A DNA stretch of 6,081 nt from Friedmanniella sp. (GCA_025964935.1 JAOPXW010000221.1:1-6081); one strand, 5' to 3'; counted from the first letter of the stretch, positions 1 to 5,860 are shown. Notes: generated from the letters alone by a model not told the origin. Translations and numbers: made by a program.

Positions 1-64
1 CCCCCGGCCGGCTCCGGCCCCCGCGGACGACGACGACCTCGACATCCCGGACTTCATGAAGTGA
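1..64 (+). CDS. ftsZ: Cell division protein FtsZ, C-terminal end (partial)
   Basis: Only the last 20 codons are in the window; the reading frame begins at position 2 and ends at TGA 62-64. The visible residues are a Pro/Ala-rich linker end followed by DDDDLDIPDFMK. This matches the conserved C-terminal peptide of FtsZ (acidic run, then D-[IV]-P-x-F-[LM]-K), the short tail by which the tubulin-like division GTPase docks on its membrane anchors. In actinobacteria, which lack FtsA, the main partner is SepF, encoded immediately downstream. The assignment rests on this short peptide plus the sepF neighbour. The GTPase core lies outside the window, so its integrity cannot be judged. Confidence 0.87.
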   Translation, partial: PRPAPAPADDDDLDIPDFMK

Positions 65-70
65 GCCTGG

Positions 71-110
71 GGCCTGCGTGTCGGCACTGAGGTGGTCGGC
101 AACGCAGGCC
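71..110 (+). terminator. Inverted repeat just after ftsZ, possible terminator or 3'-end hairpin
   Basis: GGCCTGCGT (71-79) and ACGCAGGCC (102-110) are a perfect 9-bp inverted repeat around a 22-nt loop, starting 7 bases after the ftsZ stop codon. No T-run follows, so it is not a classical intrinsic terminator. It could end part of the ftsZ transcripts or protect their 3' end. The position favours a role at the ftsZ 3' end, but the function is inferred. Confidence 0.45.
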
Positions 111-124
111 GCGGGCGGTAATCT
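96..124 (+). promoter_or_regulatory. Candidate sepF promoter
   Basis: TCGGCA (96-101, 4 of 6 matches to TTGACA) and TAATCT (119-124, a TAnnnT -10 box) are separated by 17 bases. A transcript would start near 131 and carry a leader of about 100 nt before sepF. That leader contains a small perfect hairpin, CCCACC-gacca-GGTGGG (144-160). The -35 lies in the loop and edge of the preceding ftsZ-proximal repeat. The match is moderate and such boxes can occur by chance. Confidence 0.33.
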
Positions 125-232
125 CGCCTGCAGACCGACCGGACCCACCGACCAGGTGGGCTCGGCGCGGCGAGGTCGGACCCACGGGCCCGGCGTCGCC
201 GGCGGGCACCGACGACACGCGAGGACGACGAG

Positions 233-781
233 ATGGCGGAACGACTGAAGCGGGCAGCAGCATGGCTGGGTCTGGTCACCGATGACCGCTACGGCGACTA
301 CGACGACCGTGACACCGGTGAGGAGCAGACCGAGGGCATCAGCCGCGACGAGCTCCTGGCGCACGACCGGTCGGCCAGCGTGACCCCGCTGGAGGCCAAG
401 CGCCCGAGCCCGACGTCCGGTCCGAGCACCGCGGTGGCCCCCACCGCCCCGCCCCGGCAGAGCACCCCGGCGCCCACGCCGGCCCCCCAACCCCGAATGG
501 CTGACGTGTCCCGCATCATCACGGTCCACCCCCGGACCTACAACGAGGCCCGCACCATCGGGGAGCACTTCCGGGACGGCGTCCCGGTGATCATGAACCT
601 CTCCGACATGGAGGACGTGGACGCCAAGCGCCTGGTCGACTTCGCCGCCGGGCTGATCTTCGGCCTCCGCGGGACCATCGAGCGGGTCACCAGCAAGGTC
701 TTCCTGCTCTCGCCGCAGAACGTGACCGTCGCGGCCGAGGACAAGGAACGGATCGCCGGCGGGTTCTTCAACCAGAGCTGA
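233..781 (+). CDS. sepF: Cell division protein SepF
   Basis: SepF is a cytoplasmic division protein that attaches to the membrane and to the FtsZ tail. The 182-residue product has the standard architecture. Residues 1-20 form an amphipathic membrane-binding helix ([14 protein letters not shown]), and an acidic Asp/Tyr-rich stretch and a Pro/Ala/Thr-rich linker follow to about residue 90. The compact SepF domain covers about 93-182, starting at [11 protein letters not shown] and including [10 protein letters not shown], the glycine-rich GLIFGLRG (140-147) and VFLLSPQNV. The ATG at 233 is preceded by GAGGA (221-225) with 7-base spacing, and it keeps the membrane helix at the very N-terminus. 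It sits directly after ftsZ, without the pgeF and yggS genes often found between them in actinobacteria. The yggT-family gene follows 74 bases later. Confidence 0.97.
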   Translation: MAERLKRAAAWLGLVTDDRYGDYDDRDTGEEQTEGISRDELLAHDRSASVTPLEAKRPSPTSGPSTAVAPTAPPRQSTPAPTPAPQPRMADVSRIITVHPRTYNEARTIGEHFRDGVPVIMNLSDMEDVDAKRLVDFAAGLIFGLRGTIERVTSKVFLLSPQNVTVAAEDKERIAGGFFNQS

Positions 782-811
782 CTTCCGCCGCCGGGCTAGG
801 CTGGAACCCTG

Positions 812-827
812 CACCGGGACACCGGTG
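812..827 (+). repeat. Small perfect hairpin between sepF and the yggT-family gene
   Basis: CACCGG-gaca-CCGGTG forms a 6-bp GC-rich stem with a 4-base loop, 30 bases after the sepF stop and 28 bases before the yggT start. There is no T-run after it. It may act as an mRNA stabiliser or attenuate read-through between the two genes; the role is inferred. Confidence 0.3.
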
Positions 828-855
828 GAGCACCCTTCGAGATAGGCCTGACACC

Positions 856-1146
856 GTGTTCGTCGTAGGAATCGTCATCAGCTGGGTCCTCTGGATCTTC
901 CTCCTGATCCTCTTCGCGCGGATGATCCTGTCCTGGGTGCCCGTCCTGGTCCGCGACTGGGAGCCACGCGGCCCGATGCTGGTCGTCGCCGAGGTCATCT
1001 ACTCGATCACCGACCCGCCGCTGCGGGCGCTGCGCAAGGTGCTGCGCCCCGTACGGGTCGGCAACATGATGCTGGACCTCGCCTTCATCGGGTTGGCCAT
1101 CCTGGTCAGCATCCTGATGCAGGTGAACAACGCCGTCTTCTTCTGA
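856..1146 (+). CDS. YggT (YlmG) family small membrane protein
   Basis: The 96-residue product has the usual length and shape of a YggT-family protein. A long hydrophobic N-terminal segment (about residues 2-31, with FARMILSWVPV) is followed by a hydrophilic loop and the family motif DPPLRALRKVLRP (53-65). A second membrane segment covers about 72-90 (MLDLAFIGLAILVSILMQ). The family is consistently linked to sepF and divIVA in Gram-positive bacteria. A role in membrane organisation around division or growth is suspected, but its biochemical activity is unknown. The start is GTG at 856, with a weak Shine-Dalgarno-like GATAGG (841-846) 9 bases upstream. No closer in-frame ATG would preserve the first membrane segment. 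No frameshift or truncation is seen. Confidence 0.93.
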   Translation: MFVVGIVISWVLWIFLLILFARMILSWVPVLVRDWEPRGPMLVVAEVIYSITDPPLRALRKVLRPVRVGNMMLDLAFIGLAILVSILMQVNNAVFF

Positions 1147-1195
1147 GCGGCCGAACAGGCGCGCCGACCTCGTCGGGGAAGCATGTACGGGGCGG

Positions 1196-1228
1196 TTTGA
1201 TTGGGTACGGTATGACGGCTGGGCCGTC
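1196..1228 (+). promoter_or_regulatory. Candidate divIVA promoter and leader region
   Basis: The 124-base gap before divIVA contains one clearly AT-richer patch (1196-1216). It holds two overlapping -10-like hexamers, TACGGT (1206-1211) and TATGAC (1211-1216). Neither has a convincing -35 box at 16-18 bases. A 6-bp hairpin, GACGGC-tgg-GCCGTC (1214-1228), lies over or just after the expected start of transcription. An independent promoter is plausible because the divIVA Shine-Dalgarno site is strong and a terminator closes the gene, but the exact boxes are uncertain. Confidence 0.27.
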
Positions 1229-1270
1229 TGCCCCGCCCCACTGCTCCACACCGAATCACCGAGGTGAACG

Positions 1271-2158
1271 ATGACGCTGTCCCTGGACGATGTGCGCAAC
1301 AAGCGGTTCCGGATGGCCCGCAAGTCCGGCTACGAGGTCCTGGAGGTCGACGAGTTCGTCGACGAGGTCGAAGAGGCCTTCGCCCAGCTGGTCGAGGAGA
1401 ACGAGAACCTCAAGAAGCAGGTGGACTCGTTGCGGTCCTCCGCCCCTGCCCCGTCCGCTCCTGCCGCGTCCGCTCCTGCCGCGTCCGCCCCGGCGGCGAA
1501 GGAGGCGCCGGCTGCCGCCGTCGACCAGCCCGCCGCGGCTGCCCCCGCCCCCACCTCCCCGGCGGCGCCCCCCATCACCCCCATCGTGGTGACGACCAGC
1601 AAGGAAGCCAGCCACGCGGTCGTACGGCTGGTGGAGCTGTCCACCGACCAGGCCGAGCGTCTGGTCGCCGAGGCCACCGCTGAGGCGGAGAAGATCCGCT
1701 CGGACGCGGCCTCCTCGGCCGAGCAGACGACCACCTCGGCGCAGACCCACGCCGACCAGGTGCAGTCCGACGCGAAGGCCCAGGCCGACCAGGTGACGGC
1801 CGAGGCCAAGGAGCGCGCCGAGCGCCTCGACGTCGAGACCAGCACCCGACGTCGCGAGCTGTTCGGTCAGCTCGAGCAGGAGCGCGACCAGCTGAGCTCC
1901 GCGGTGCACGAGCTGCGCGAGTTCGAGCAGTCCTACCGGTCCAACCTCACCGGCCAGCTGCGGAGCCAGATCGAGACCCTGGAGTCGGCGCACGCCGAGC
2001 CCGCCGACACCCCGGCGGCCCTGCAGGACCCTGCACCCGCCGGGGCGACCGCCCCGGACGCGGAGGCGGGTGAGCCCGCAGCCGCCTCGGACTCCGACGG
2101 CTCCTCGGCCCCGAGTGACACGCCTCGGCTGGACGCCCTGCTCGGCGACCAGCGCTAG
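1271..2158 (+). CDS. divIVA: DivIVA-domain polar growth/septum protein (Wag31-type)
   Basis: DivIVA proteins are coiled-coil scaffolds that bind curved membrane at poles and septa and, in actinobacteria, direct tip growth. The 295-residue product begins with the DivIVA lipid-binding domain (MTLSLDDVRNKRFR, then GYEVLEVDEFVDEVEEAF). A first coiled coil reaches about residue 55. An Ala/Pro/Ser linker spans about 56-105, with SAPAA repeats. A second long coiled coil covers about 112-240 and includes the FEQSYRSNL segment, equivalent to the family's EYR-x-x-L region. The C-terminal tail is acidic. The ATG at 1271 has a strong GAGGTG (1261-1266) upstream. The membrane-inserting loop reads RMARKSGY, one residue longer than in B. 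subtilis DivIVA and without its Phe-Arg pair, so membrane contact may use other residues. It could be a paralogue if the genome holds a second, canonical Wag31. Confidence 0.94.
   Translation: MTLSLDDVRNKRFRMARKSGYEVLEVDEFVDEVEEAFAQLVEENENLKKQVDSLRSSAPAPSAPAASAPAASAPAAKEAPAAAVDQPAAAAPAPTSPAAPPITPIVVTTSKEASHAVVRLVELSTDQAERLVAEATAEAEKIRSDAASSAEQTTTSAQTHADQVQSDAKAQADQVTAEAKERAERLDVETSTRRRELFGQLEQERDQLSSAVHELREFEQSYRSNLTGQLRSQIETLESAHAEPADTPAALQDPAPAGATAPDAEAGEPAAASDSDGSSAPSDTPRLDALLGDQR
1438..1497 (+). repeat. 15-bp tandem repeat in the divIVA linker
   Basis: The 15-bp unit GTCCGCTCCTGCCGC occurs twice exactly (1453-1467 and 1468-1482). Degenerate copies flank it on both sides (1438-1452, 12 of 15 matches; 1483-1497). 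Each unit encodes five residues, giving SAPAA repeats in the disordered linker between the two coiled coils. Because the unit is a multiple of three, copy-number change would lengthen or shorten the linker without breaking the frame. Confidence 0.85.
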
Positions 2159-2182
2159 AGACACGACCCGCGGCTCGACGCG

Positions 2183-2225
2183 ACGCCGGACCCGCACCTG
2201 GTGCGGGTCCGGCGTTCGTCGTTCC
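2183..2225 (+). terminator. Strong intrinsic-type terminator of divIVA
   Basis: Bases 2183-2197 pair perfectly with 2201-2215 (15 bp, core CCGGACCCGCACC) around the 3-base loop CTG, starting 24 bases after the divIVA stop. The stem is followed by TTCGTCGTTCC (2215-2225), a T-containing but not pure-T tail, as is common in high-GC actinobacteria. It separates the division genes from the dksA-lspA operon. Confidence 0.85.
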
Positions 2226-2304
2226 GCCTCAGGCGGCATTACGGCGACGAAAGTGCCTCGGTCGTTGAACATTTGCCTGATGCCGCCTAGTGTCTCTGCG
2301 ACAC
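2224..2304 (+). promoter_or_regulatory. Dyad-rich putative operator region at the dksA-like promoter
   Basis: Several symmetric elements surround the promoter. AGGCGGCAT (2231-2239) and ATGCCGCCT (2280-2288) are a perfect 9-bp inverted repeat 40 bases apart, and the second arm touches the -10 box. CCGCCT-c-AGGCGG (2224-2236) is a compact palindrome sharing the same half-site. GTGTC-tctgc-GACAC (2290-2304) lies across the -10 box and predicted transcription start. The 10-mer TCAGGCGGCA at 2229-2238 recurs at 2401-2410, inside the coding region. This arrangement suits a repressor or looping regulator, but no known regulator motif is recognised. Confidence 0.4.
2265..2293 (+). promoter_or_regulatory. 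Promoter of the dksA-like/lspA operon
   Basis: TTGAAC (2265-2270, 5 of 6 matches to TTGACA) and TAGTGT (2288-2293, TAnnnT) are spaced by exactly 17 bases, fitting a housekeeping sigma factor promoter. Transcription would start near 2300, giving a short leader of about 24 nt that contains AGGGGG (2314-2319) ahead of the ATG at 2324. It lies directly after the divIVA terminator, as expected for a new transcription unit. It is the best promoter match in the window. Confidence 0.7.
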
Positions 2305-2323
2305 GTCACGCACAGGGGGTCCC

Positions 2324-2860
2324 ATGACGACGGCGAAGTCCGCGGCGGTGCCCGCACCGACCCGCGCCCGCCGGACGAAGACCCCGTCCGCGCACGACGG
2401 TCAGGCGGCAGCGATCCACGCTGCCCCCGCTGAGCATCGAGAGAAGCAGGTCACGACGGTGAATGTGAAGACACTGCCCGTACGCCCCGGTGAGGACCCC
2501 TGGACCGAGGAGGAGCTGGAGGAGGTCAAGGACACCCTCGAGGAGGACGTCAAGCGCTTCCAGACCCAGATCGAGACCTCGACCGCCGAGCTGGTCGGGC
2601 TGCTCCGCGACGGCAGCGAGGGTGCCGGGCGCGACCCCGCCGACGTCGGCTCGGCCAACTTCGAGCGCGACGCCGAGATGTCGCTGGCCAACAACGCCCG
2701 CGAGATGCTCGACCAGTCCAAGCTCGCTCTGCGCCACATCCGGCTCAACACCTACGGCAGCTGCGACAACTGCGGCCAGCCGATCGGCAAGGGTCGCCTG
2801 CAGGCCTTCCCGCGCGCCACGCTGTGCGTGACCTGCAAGCAGCGCGAGGAACGCCGATAG
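2324..2860 (+). CDS. TraR/DksA-family C4 zinc-finger protein
   Basis: The family binds the secondary channel of RNA polymerase and tunes transcription initiation, often together with ppGpp. That role is inferred here from homology. In the 178-residue product, residues 1-45 are a low-complexity Ala/Pro/basic extension (PTRARRTK). Residues 59-140 are acidic and helical ([17 protein letters not shown]), fitting the coiled-coil arm. The C4 zinc finger is CDNC (147-150) and CVTC (168-171), with [17 protein letters not shown] between. The arm tip reads DPADVG (104-109), close to the DxxDxA motif of E. coli DksA but with Gly in place of Ala. ATG 2324 is chosen for its fit to the promoter and AGGGGG. 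GTG at 2459 (residue 46) would give a 133-residue form without the extension. lspA follows 29 bases later, so co-transcription is likely. Confidence 0.9.
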   Translation: MTTAKSAAVPAPTRARRTKTPSAHDGQAAAIHAAPAEHREKQVTTVNVKTLPVRPGEDPWTEEELEEVKDTLEEDVKRFQTQIETSTAELVGLLRDGSEGAGRDPADVGSANFERDAEMSLANNAREMLDQSKLALRHIRLNTYGSCDNCGQPIGKGRLQAFPRATLCVTCKQREERR

Positions 2861-2889
2861 CGGACCAGGGGTCGACCCGGGGCCCGGTC

Positions 2890-3438
2890 GTGACGCGGTC
2901 CCGGGTGGTGTTCGGGGCCGTGGCCGCGGTCGGCCTGCTGCTGGACGTCTCGACCAAGATCTGGGCGGTCGCCGCGCTGGAGCCGCTCGTCCCGGTCCAG
3001 GTCCTGGGCCCGGTCCTCGCCCTGCGGCTGATCCGCAACCCGGGGGCGGCCTTCAGCTCCGGCGAGCGTTTCACCTACGTCTTCTCGGTCGCCGCGATCG
3101 CCGTGCTGCTCTTCGTCTGGCTGCGGTTGGCCCCCCGGCTGCGCCACTCCGGCTGGGCGGTGGCCCTGGGGCTGCTGTCGGCCGGGGTCAGCGGCAACCT
3201 GGTCGACCGGCTGTTCCGCTCACCGGGGGTCCTGCGGGGTCACGTGGTGGACTTCCTCGAGCTGCCCCACTGGCCCATCTTCAACGTGGCCGACATCTGC
3301 ATCACCTCGGCGGCGATCCTGATCATGTACCTCTCGGTGGTCAGGAACGTGGGGATGGCCGGCGAGCACTACGGCCGACCCGTCGCGGCGGCCCAGCCGG
3401 CCGGTTCGCCCGAGCCGCGCGACCCCGGAGCGTCCTGA
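2890..3438 (+). CDS. lspA: Lipoprotein signal peptidase (signal peptidase II)
   Basis: LspA is an integral membrane aspartyl protease that removes the signal peptide of prolipoproteins after lipid attachment. The 182-residue product has four membrane segments (roughly 6-19, 62-80, 88-101 and 132-151). Family motifs are DVSTK (19-23), RNPGAAFS (49-56), GNLVDR (102-107), VVDF (119-122) and FNVADI (131-136). The catalytic aspartates should be D121 and D135. The C-terminal tail of about 30 residues is hydrophilic. GTG at 2890 is chosen because it lies just before the first membrane segment and after the dksA-like stop. Its Shine-Dalgarno site is weak, and the in-frame GTGs at 2905 and 2908 cannot be excluded. 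A GTG at 2824 would overlap the zinc finger and is unlikely. The stop overlaps the next gene as TGATG, suggesting translational coupling. Confidence 0.96.
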   Translation: MTRSRVVFGAVAAVGLLLDVSTKIWAVAALEPLVPVQVLGPVLALRLIRNPGAAFSSGERFTYVFSVAAIAVLLFVWLRLAPRLRHSGWAVALGLLSAGVSGNLVDRLFRSPGVLRGHVVDFLELPHWPIFNVADICITSAAILIMYLSVVRNVGMAGEHYGRPVAAAQPAGSPEPRDPGAS

Positions 3439-4364
3439 TGGGGGAGCACAAGGTCGCCCTGGTCCCGGACGGGCTGGAGGGTGAGCGGGTCGACGCGGTC
3501 ATCGCCCGGATGTTCGGGCTGTCCCGCAGCCGCAGCGCCGAGCTGGCCGCCGCCGGCCGCGTCCGGCTGGACGGGGCCGAGGTCGGCAAGGCCGACCGGG
3601 TGAGCGGCGGCGCGATGATCGAGGTGGAGCTGGACGACGGCCCCCGGGTGGCCCAGGTCCGCCCCCGTACGGTCGAGGGTGTCGGGATCGTCTACGACGA
3701 CGCCGACATCGTGGTGGTGGACAAGCCGGTCGGCGTCGCGGCCCACCCCAGCCTCGGCTGGGACGGCCCGGACGTGGTGAGCCACCTGGCCGGGGCCGGC
3801 TTCCGGATCTCGACCTCCGGGGTGCCGGAGCGGCAGGGGATCGTGCAGCGCCTCGACGTCGGCACCTCGGGGCTGATGGTGGTGGCCAAGAGCGAGATCG
3901 CGTACACCGTGCTCAAGCGGGCGTTCAAGGCCCGGACCGTGGACAAGACCTACCACGCGCTGGTCCAGGGCCACCCGGACCCGTTCACCGGCACCATCGA
4001 CGCCCCGATCGGGCGGCACCCCGGTGCGGACTGGAAGATGGCGATCACCGAGGGCGGGCGGCACAGCGTGACCCACTACGACACCCTCGAGGCCTTCGTC
4101 GGCACCACCCTGCTCGAGATCAAGCTCGAGACCGGCCGGACCCACCAGATCAGGGTGCACATGGCCGCGACCAAGCACCCCTGCGTCGGAGACCCGACCT
4201 ACGGTGGCGACCCGGTCCTGGCGGCCCGGCTGGGGCTGGAGCGCCAGTGGCTGCACGCCGTACGGCTCGGCTTCGTGCACCCGACCAGTGGCGACCCGGT
4301 CGAGTTCCGCTCGCCCTACCCGGCCGACCTGCAGCACGCCCTCGACGTGGTGTCCGCGGCCTGA
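3438..4364 (+). CDS. RluA/RluD-family pseudouridine synthase
   Basis: This enzyme isomerises uridine to pseudouridine in RNA, probably 23S rRNA if it is a RluD equivalent; the exact target site cannot be read from sequence. The 308-residue length is normal. An N-terminal S4-type RNA-binding domain covers about residues 14-65 ([22 protein letters not shown]). The catalytic domain starts near 83 ([22 protein letters not shown]). The signature [14 protein letters not shown] (138-151) carries the catalytic aspartate D140, and [13 protein letters not shown] (231-243) and [10 protein letters not shown] (250-259) are further family motifs. The usual His before RLD is Gln (QRLD), as in actinobacterial relatives. 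ATG 3438 shares one base with the lspA stop, with GGAG (3427-3430) 7 bases upstream. This coupling suggests co-expression with lspA. Confidence 0.94.
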   Translation: MGEHKVALVPDGLEGERVDAVIARMFGLSRSRSAELAAAGRVRLDGAEVGKADRVSGGAMIEVELDDGPRVAQVRPRTVEGVGIVYDDADIVVVDKPVGVAAHPSLGWDGPDVVSHLAGAGFRISTSGVPERQGIVQRLDVGTSGLMVVAKSEIAYTVLKRAFKARTVDKTYHALVQGHPDPFTGTIDAPIGRHPGADWKMAITEGGRHSVTHYDTLEAFVGTTLLEIKLETGRTHQIRVHMAATKHPCVGDPTYGGDPVLAARLGLERQWLHAVRLGFVHPTSGDPVEFRSPYPADLQHALDVVSAA

Positions 4365-4413
4365 GCCGTACGCCCGCTGTGCCCGAGCACACCAGTGACC
4401 GGGTTGGTCCGGA

Positions 4414-4425
4414 CGCCCCGGGGCG
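4414..4425. repeat. Perfect 12-bp GC palindrome upstream of pyk
   Basis: CGCCCCGGGGCG is a perfect self-complementary 12-mer lying 7 bases before the putative pyk -10 box (4433-4438), overlapping where a -35 box would be. It could be an operator for a dimeric regulator, or it may be a chance product of the GC-rich background. With no loop it is a poor RNA hairpin and there is no T-tail, so a terminator role is unlikely. Confidence 0.35.
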
Positions 4426-4432
4426 ACTTCGC

Positions 4433-4438
4433 TAAGGT
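4433..4438 (+). promoter_or_regulatory. Putative pyk -10 box (leaderless start) or Shine-Dalgarno site
   Basis: TAAGGT sits 6 bases before the GTG start at 4445. It fits TAnnnT, and a -10 box here would place the transcription start at or next to the start codon, giving a leaderless mRNA. This arrangement is common in actinobacteria. The same bases include AAGG, which could instead pair with 16S rRNA at 7-base spacing. No good -35 box exists at 16-18 bases; the nearest TTGGTC (4404-4409) is 23 bases away. The sequence alone cannot choose between the two readings. Confidence 0.45.
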
Positions 4439-4444
4439 CGACGT

Positions 4445-5860
4445 GTGCGTAGAGCGAAGATTGTCTGCACGCTGGGGCCGGCCTCGTCCGCCCCCGAGCG
4501 TCTACTGGAGTTGGTCGAGGCGGGGATGGACGTCGCCCGGCTCAACATGAGCCACGGCGAGTACGCCGACCACGAGAAGAACCTCAACAACGTCCGCGCG
4601 GCGTCGAAGCAGGCCGGTCGGCCCGTGGGGGTCCTGGCGGACCTGCAAGGTCCCAAGATCCGCCTCGGGCGGTTCGCGAACGGCAAGGAGACGCTGGCCT
4701 ACGGTGCCACCTTCGCCATCACCGTCGACGATATCCAGGGGACCGTCGACCGCTGCTCGACGACCTACAAGGGTCTGCCGGGCGACGTCTCGGTCGGCGA
4801 CTCGATCCTGATCGACGACGGGCGGATCGCCCTGGAGGCCACCGAGGTGACCGCCACCGACGTGATCACCAAGGTCGTCGTCGGCGGCCCGGTGAGCAAC
4901 AACAAGGGCATCAACCTGCCCGGGGTCGCGGTCAGCGTCCCGGCCATGAGCGACAAGGACAGCGACGACCTGCGCTGGGCCCTGCAGCACGGCATCGACA
5001 TGGTCGCGCTGTCGTTCGTCCGCAGCGCCAAGGACATCGAGATCGTGCACCAGATCATGGCGGAGGAGGGCCGCAGGGTCCCGGTCATCGCCAAGATCGA
5101 GAAGCCCCAGGCCGTGGCCAACCTGGACGAGATCATCGACGCCTTCGACGCGGTGATGGTCGCCCGCGGTGACCTCGGCGTCGAGCTCCCGCTCGAGGAG
5201 GTGCCGCTGGTGCAGAAGCAGATCGTCACCGCGGCGCGGCGCTGGGCCAAGCCGGTCATCGTCGCGACCCAGATGCTGGAGTCGATGATCTCGGCGCCGC
5301 GTCCCACCCGGGCCGAGGCCTCCGACGTCGCCAACGCCGTCCTCGACGGTGCCGACGCGGTGATGCTGTCCGGTGAGACCAGCGTCGGGGAGTACCCCGT
5401 CGTGACGGTGCGCACCATGGCCCGGATCGTGGAGAACACCGAGCAGCACGGTCTCGACCGGATGCAGGACATCGACTGGGACCCGCACACCACCAGCGGC
5501 GTGATCACCAAGGCCGCCGCGGAGGTGGGTCAGCGCATCGACGCCAAGTTCCTGGTCGCGTTCACGACCTCGGGTGACTCGGCCCGTCGGCTCGCCCGGC
5601 TGCGCTCGCCGATCCCGGTGCTCGCGTTCACCCCGACCCCGGAGACCCAGGCCCAGCTGACGCTGAGCTGGGGCGTGGAGTCCTTCCTGGTGCCGATGGT
5701 GGACCACACCGACGACATGATCCGCCAGGTCGACAAGGCCCTCACCGAGACCGGCCAGATCTCGGACGGGGAGCGCGTCGTGATCGTCGCCGGGTCGCCC
5801 CCCGGGGTGTCCGGCCACACCAACATGATCCGCGTACGCCGGATCGGCGCCCCGCTCTGA
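4445..5860 (+). CDS. pyk: Pyruvate kinase
   Basis: Pyruvate kinase transfers phosphate from phosphoenolpyruvate to ADP, giving pyruvate and ATP in the last step of glycolysis in the cytoplasm. The 471-residue product is full length for a bacterial enzyme without the extra C-terminal domain. Motifs appear in order: KIVCTLGPAS (5-14), RLNMSHG (32-38), DLQGPKIRLG (66-75), a B-domain over about 70-165, the catalytic IAKIEKPQAV (K217, metal ligand E219), ARGDLGVE (metal ligand D243), VATQMLESM (273-281) and the C-terminal regulatory domain from about 350. The residues L67, Q68 and K71 match the signature of K+-independent pyruvate kinases. The start is GTG at 4445, because the conserved sequence begins at once (RRAKIVCTLGP). 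It appears to be its own transcription unit, closed by hairpins at 5861-5921. Confidence 0.98.
   Translation: MRRAKIVCTLGPASSAPERLLELVEAGMDVARLNMSHGEYADHEKNLNNVRAASKQAGRPVGVLADLQGPKIRLGRFANGKETLAYGATFAITVDDIQGTVDRCSTTYKGLPGDVSVGDSILIDDGRIALEATEVTATDVITKVVVGGPVSNNKGINLPGVAVSVPAMSDKDSDDLRWALQHGIDMVALSFVRSAKDIEIVHQIMAEEGRRVPVIAKIEKPQAVANLDEIIDAFDAVMVARGDLGVELPLEEVPLVQKQIVTAARRWAKPVIVATQMLESMISAPRPTRAEASDVANAVLDGADAVMLSGETSVGEYPVVTVRTMARIVENTEQHGLDRMQDIDWDPHTTSGVITKAAAEVGQRIDAKFLVAFTTSGDSARRLARLRSPIPVLAFTPTPETQAQLTLSWGVESFLVPMVDHTDDMIRQVDKALTETGQISDGERVVIVAGSPPGVSGHTNMIRVRRIGAPL

Noticed and set aside
54..263. Minus-strand frame across the ftsZ-sepF gap
   Set aside because: The Arg/Pro-rich product resembles no family, and the frame overlaps the ends of both ftsZ and sepF.
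1256..2272. Minus-strand frame opposite divIVA (338 codons)
   Set aside because: Composition is almost only Gly, Arg, Leu and Val, typical of antisense to an Ala/Glu-rich coiled-coil gene; it also runs through the divIVA terminator.
2262..2275. TTGAACAT near the dksA-like promoter as a LexA/SOS box
   Set aside because: Only the left half-site of the actinobacterial SOS box is present; no GTTC half follows at the needed spacing.
2824..2889. Longer lspA starting at GTG 2824
   Set aside because: It would overlap the zinc-finger end of the dksA-like gene by 37 bases and add a non-conserved hydrophilic stretch before the first membrane segment.
3369..4337. Long minus-strand frame opposite the RluA-type gene (322 codons)
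   Set aside because: Same explanation: a Gly/Arg/His/Pro-rich antisense shadow without domain features.
4378..4391. TGTG-N6-CACA dyad before pyk, resembling a CRP site
   Set aside because: CRP-type sites need TGTGA-N6-TCACA, meaning 8 bases between TGTG and CACA; here only 6 are present and the flanking A/T bases are missing.
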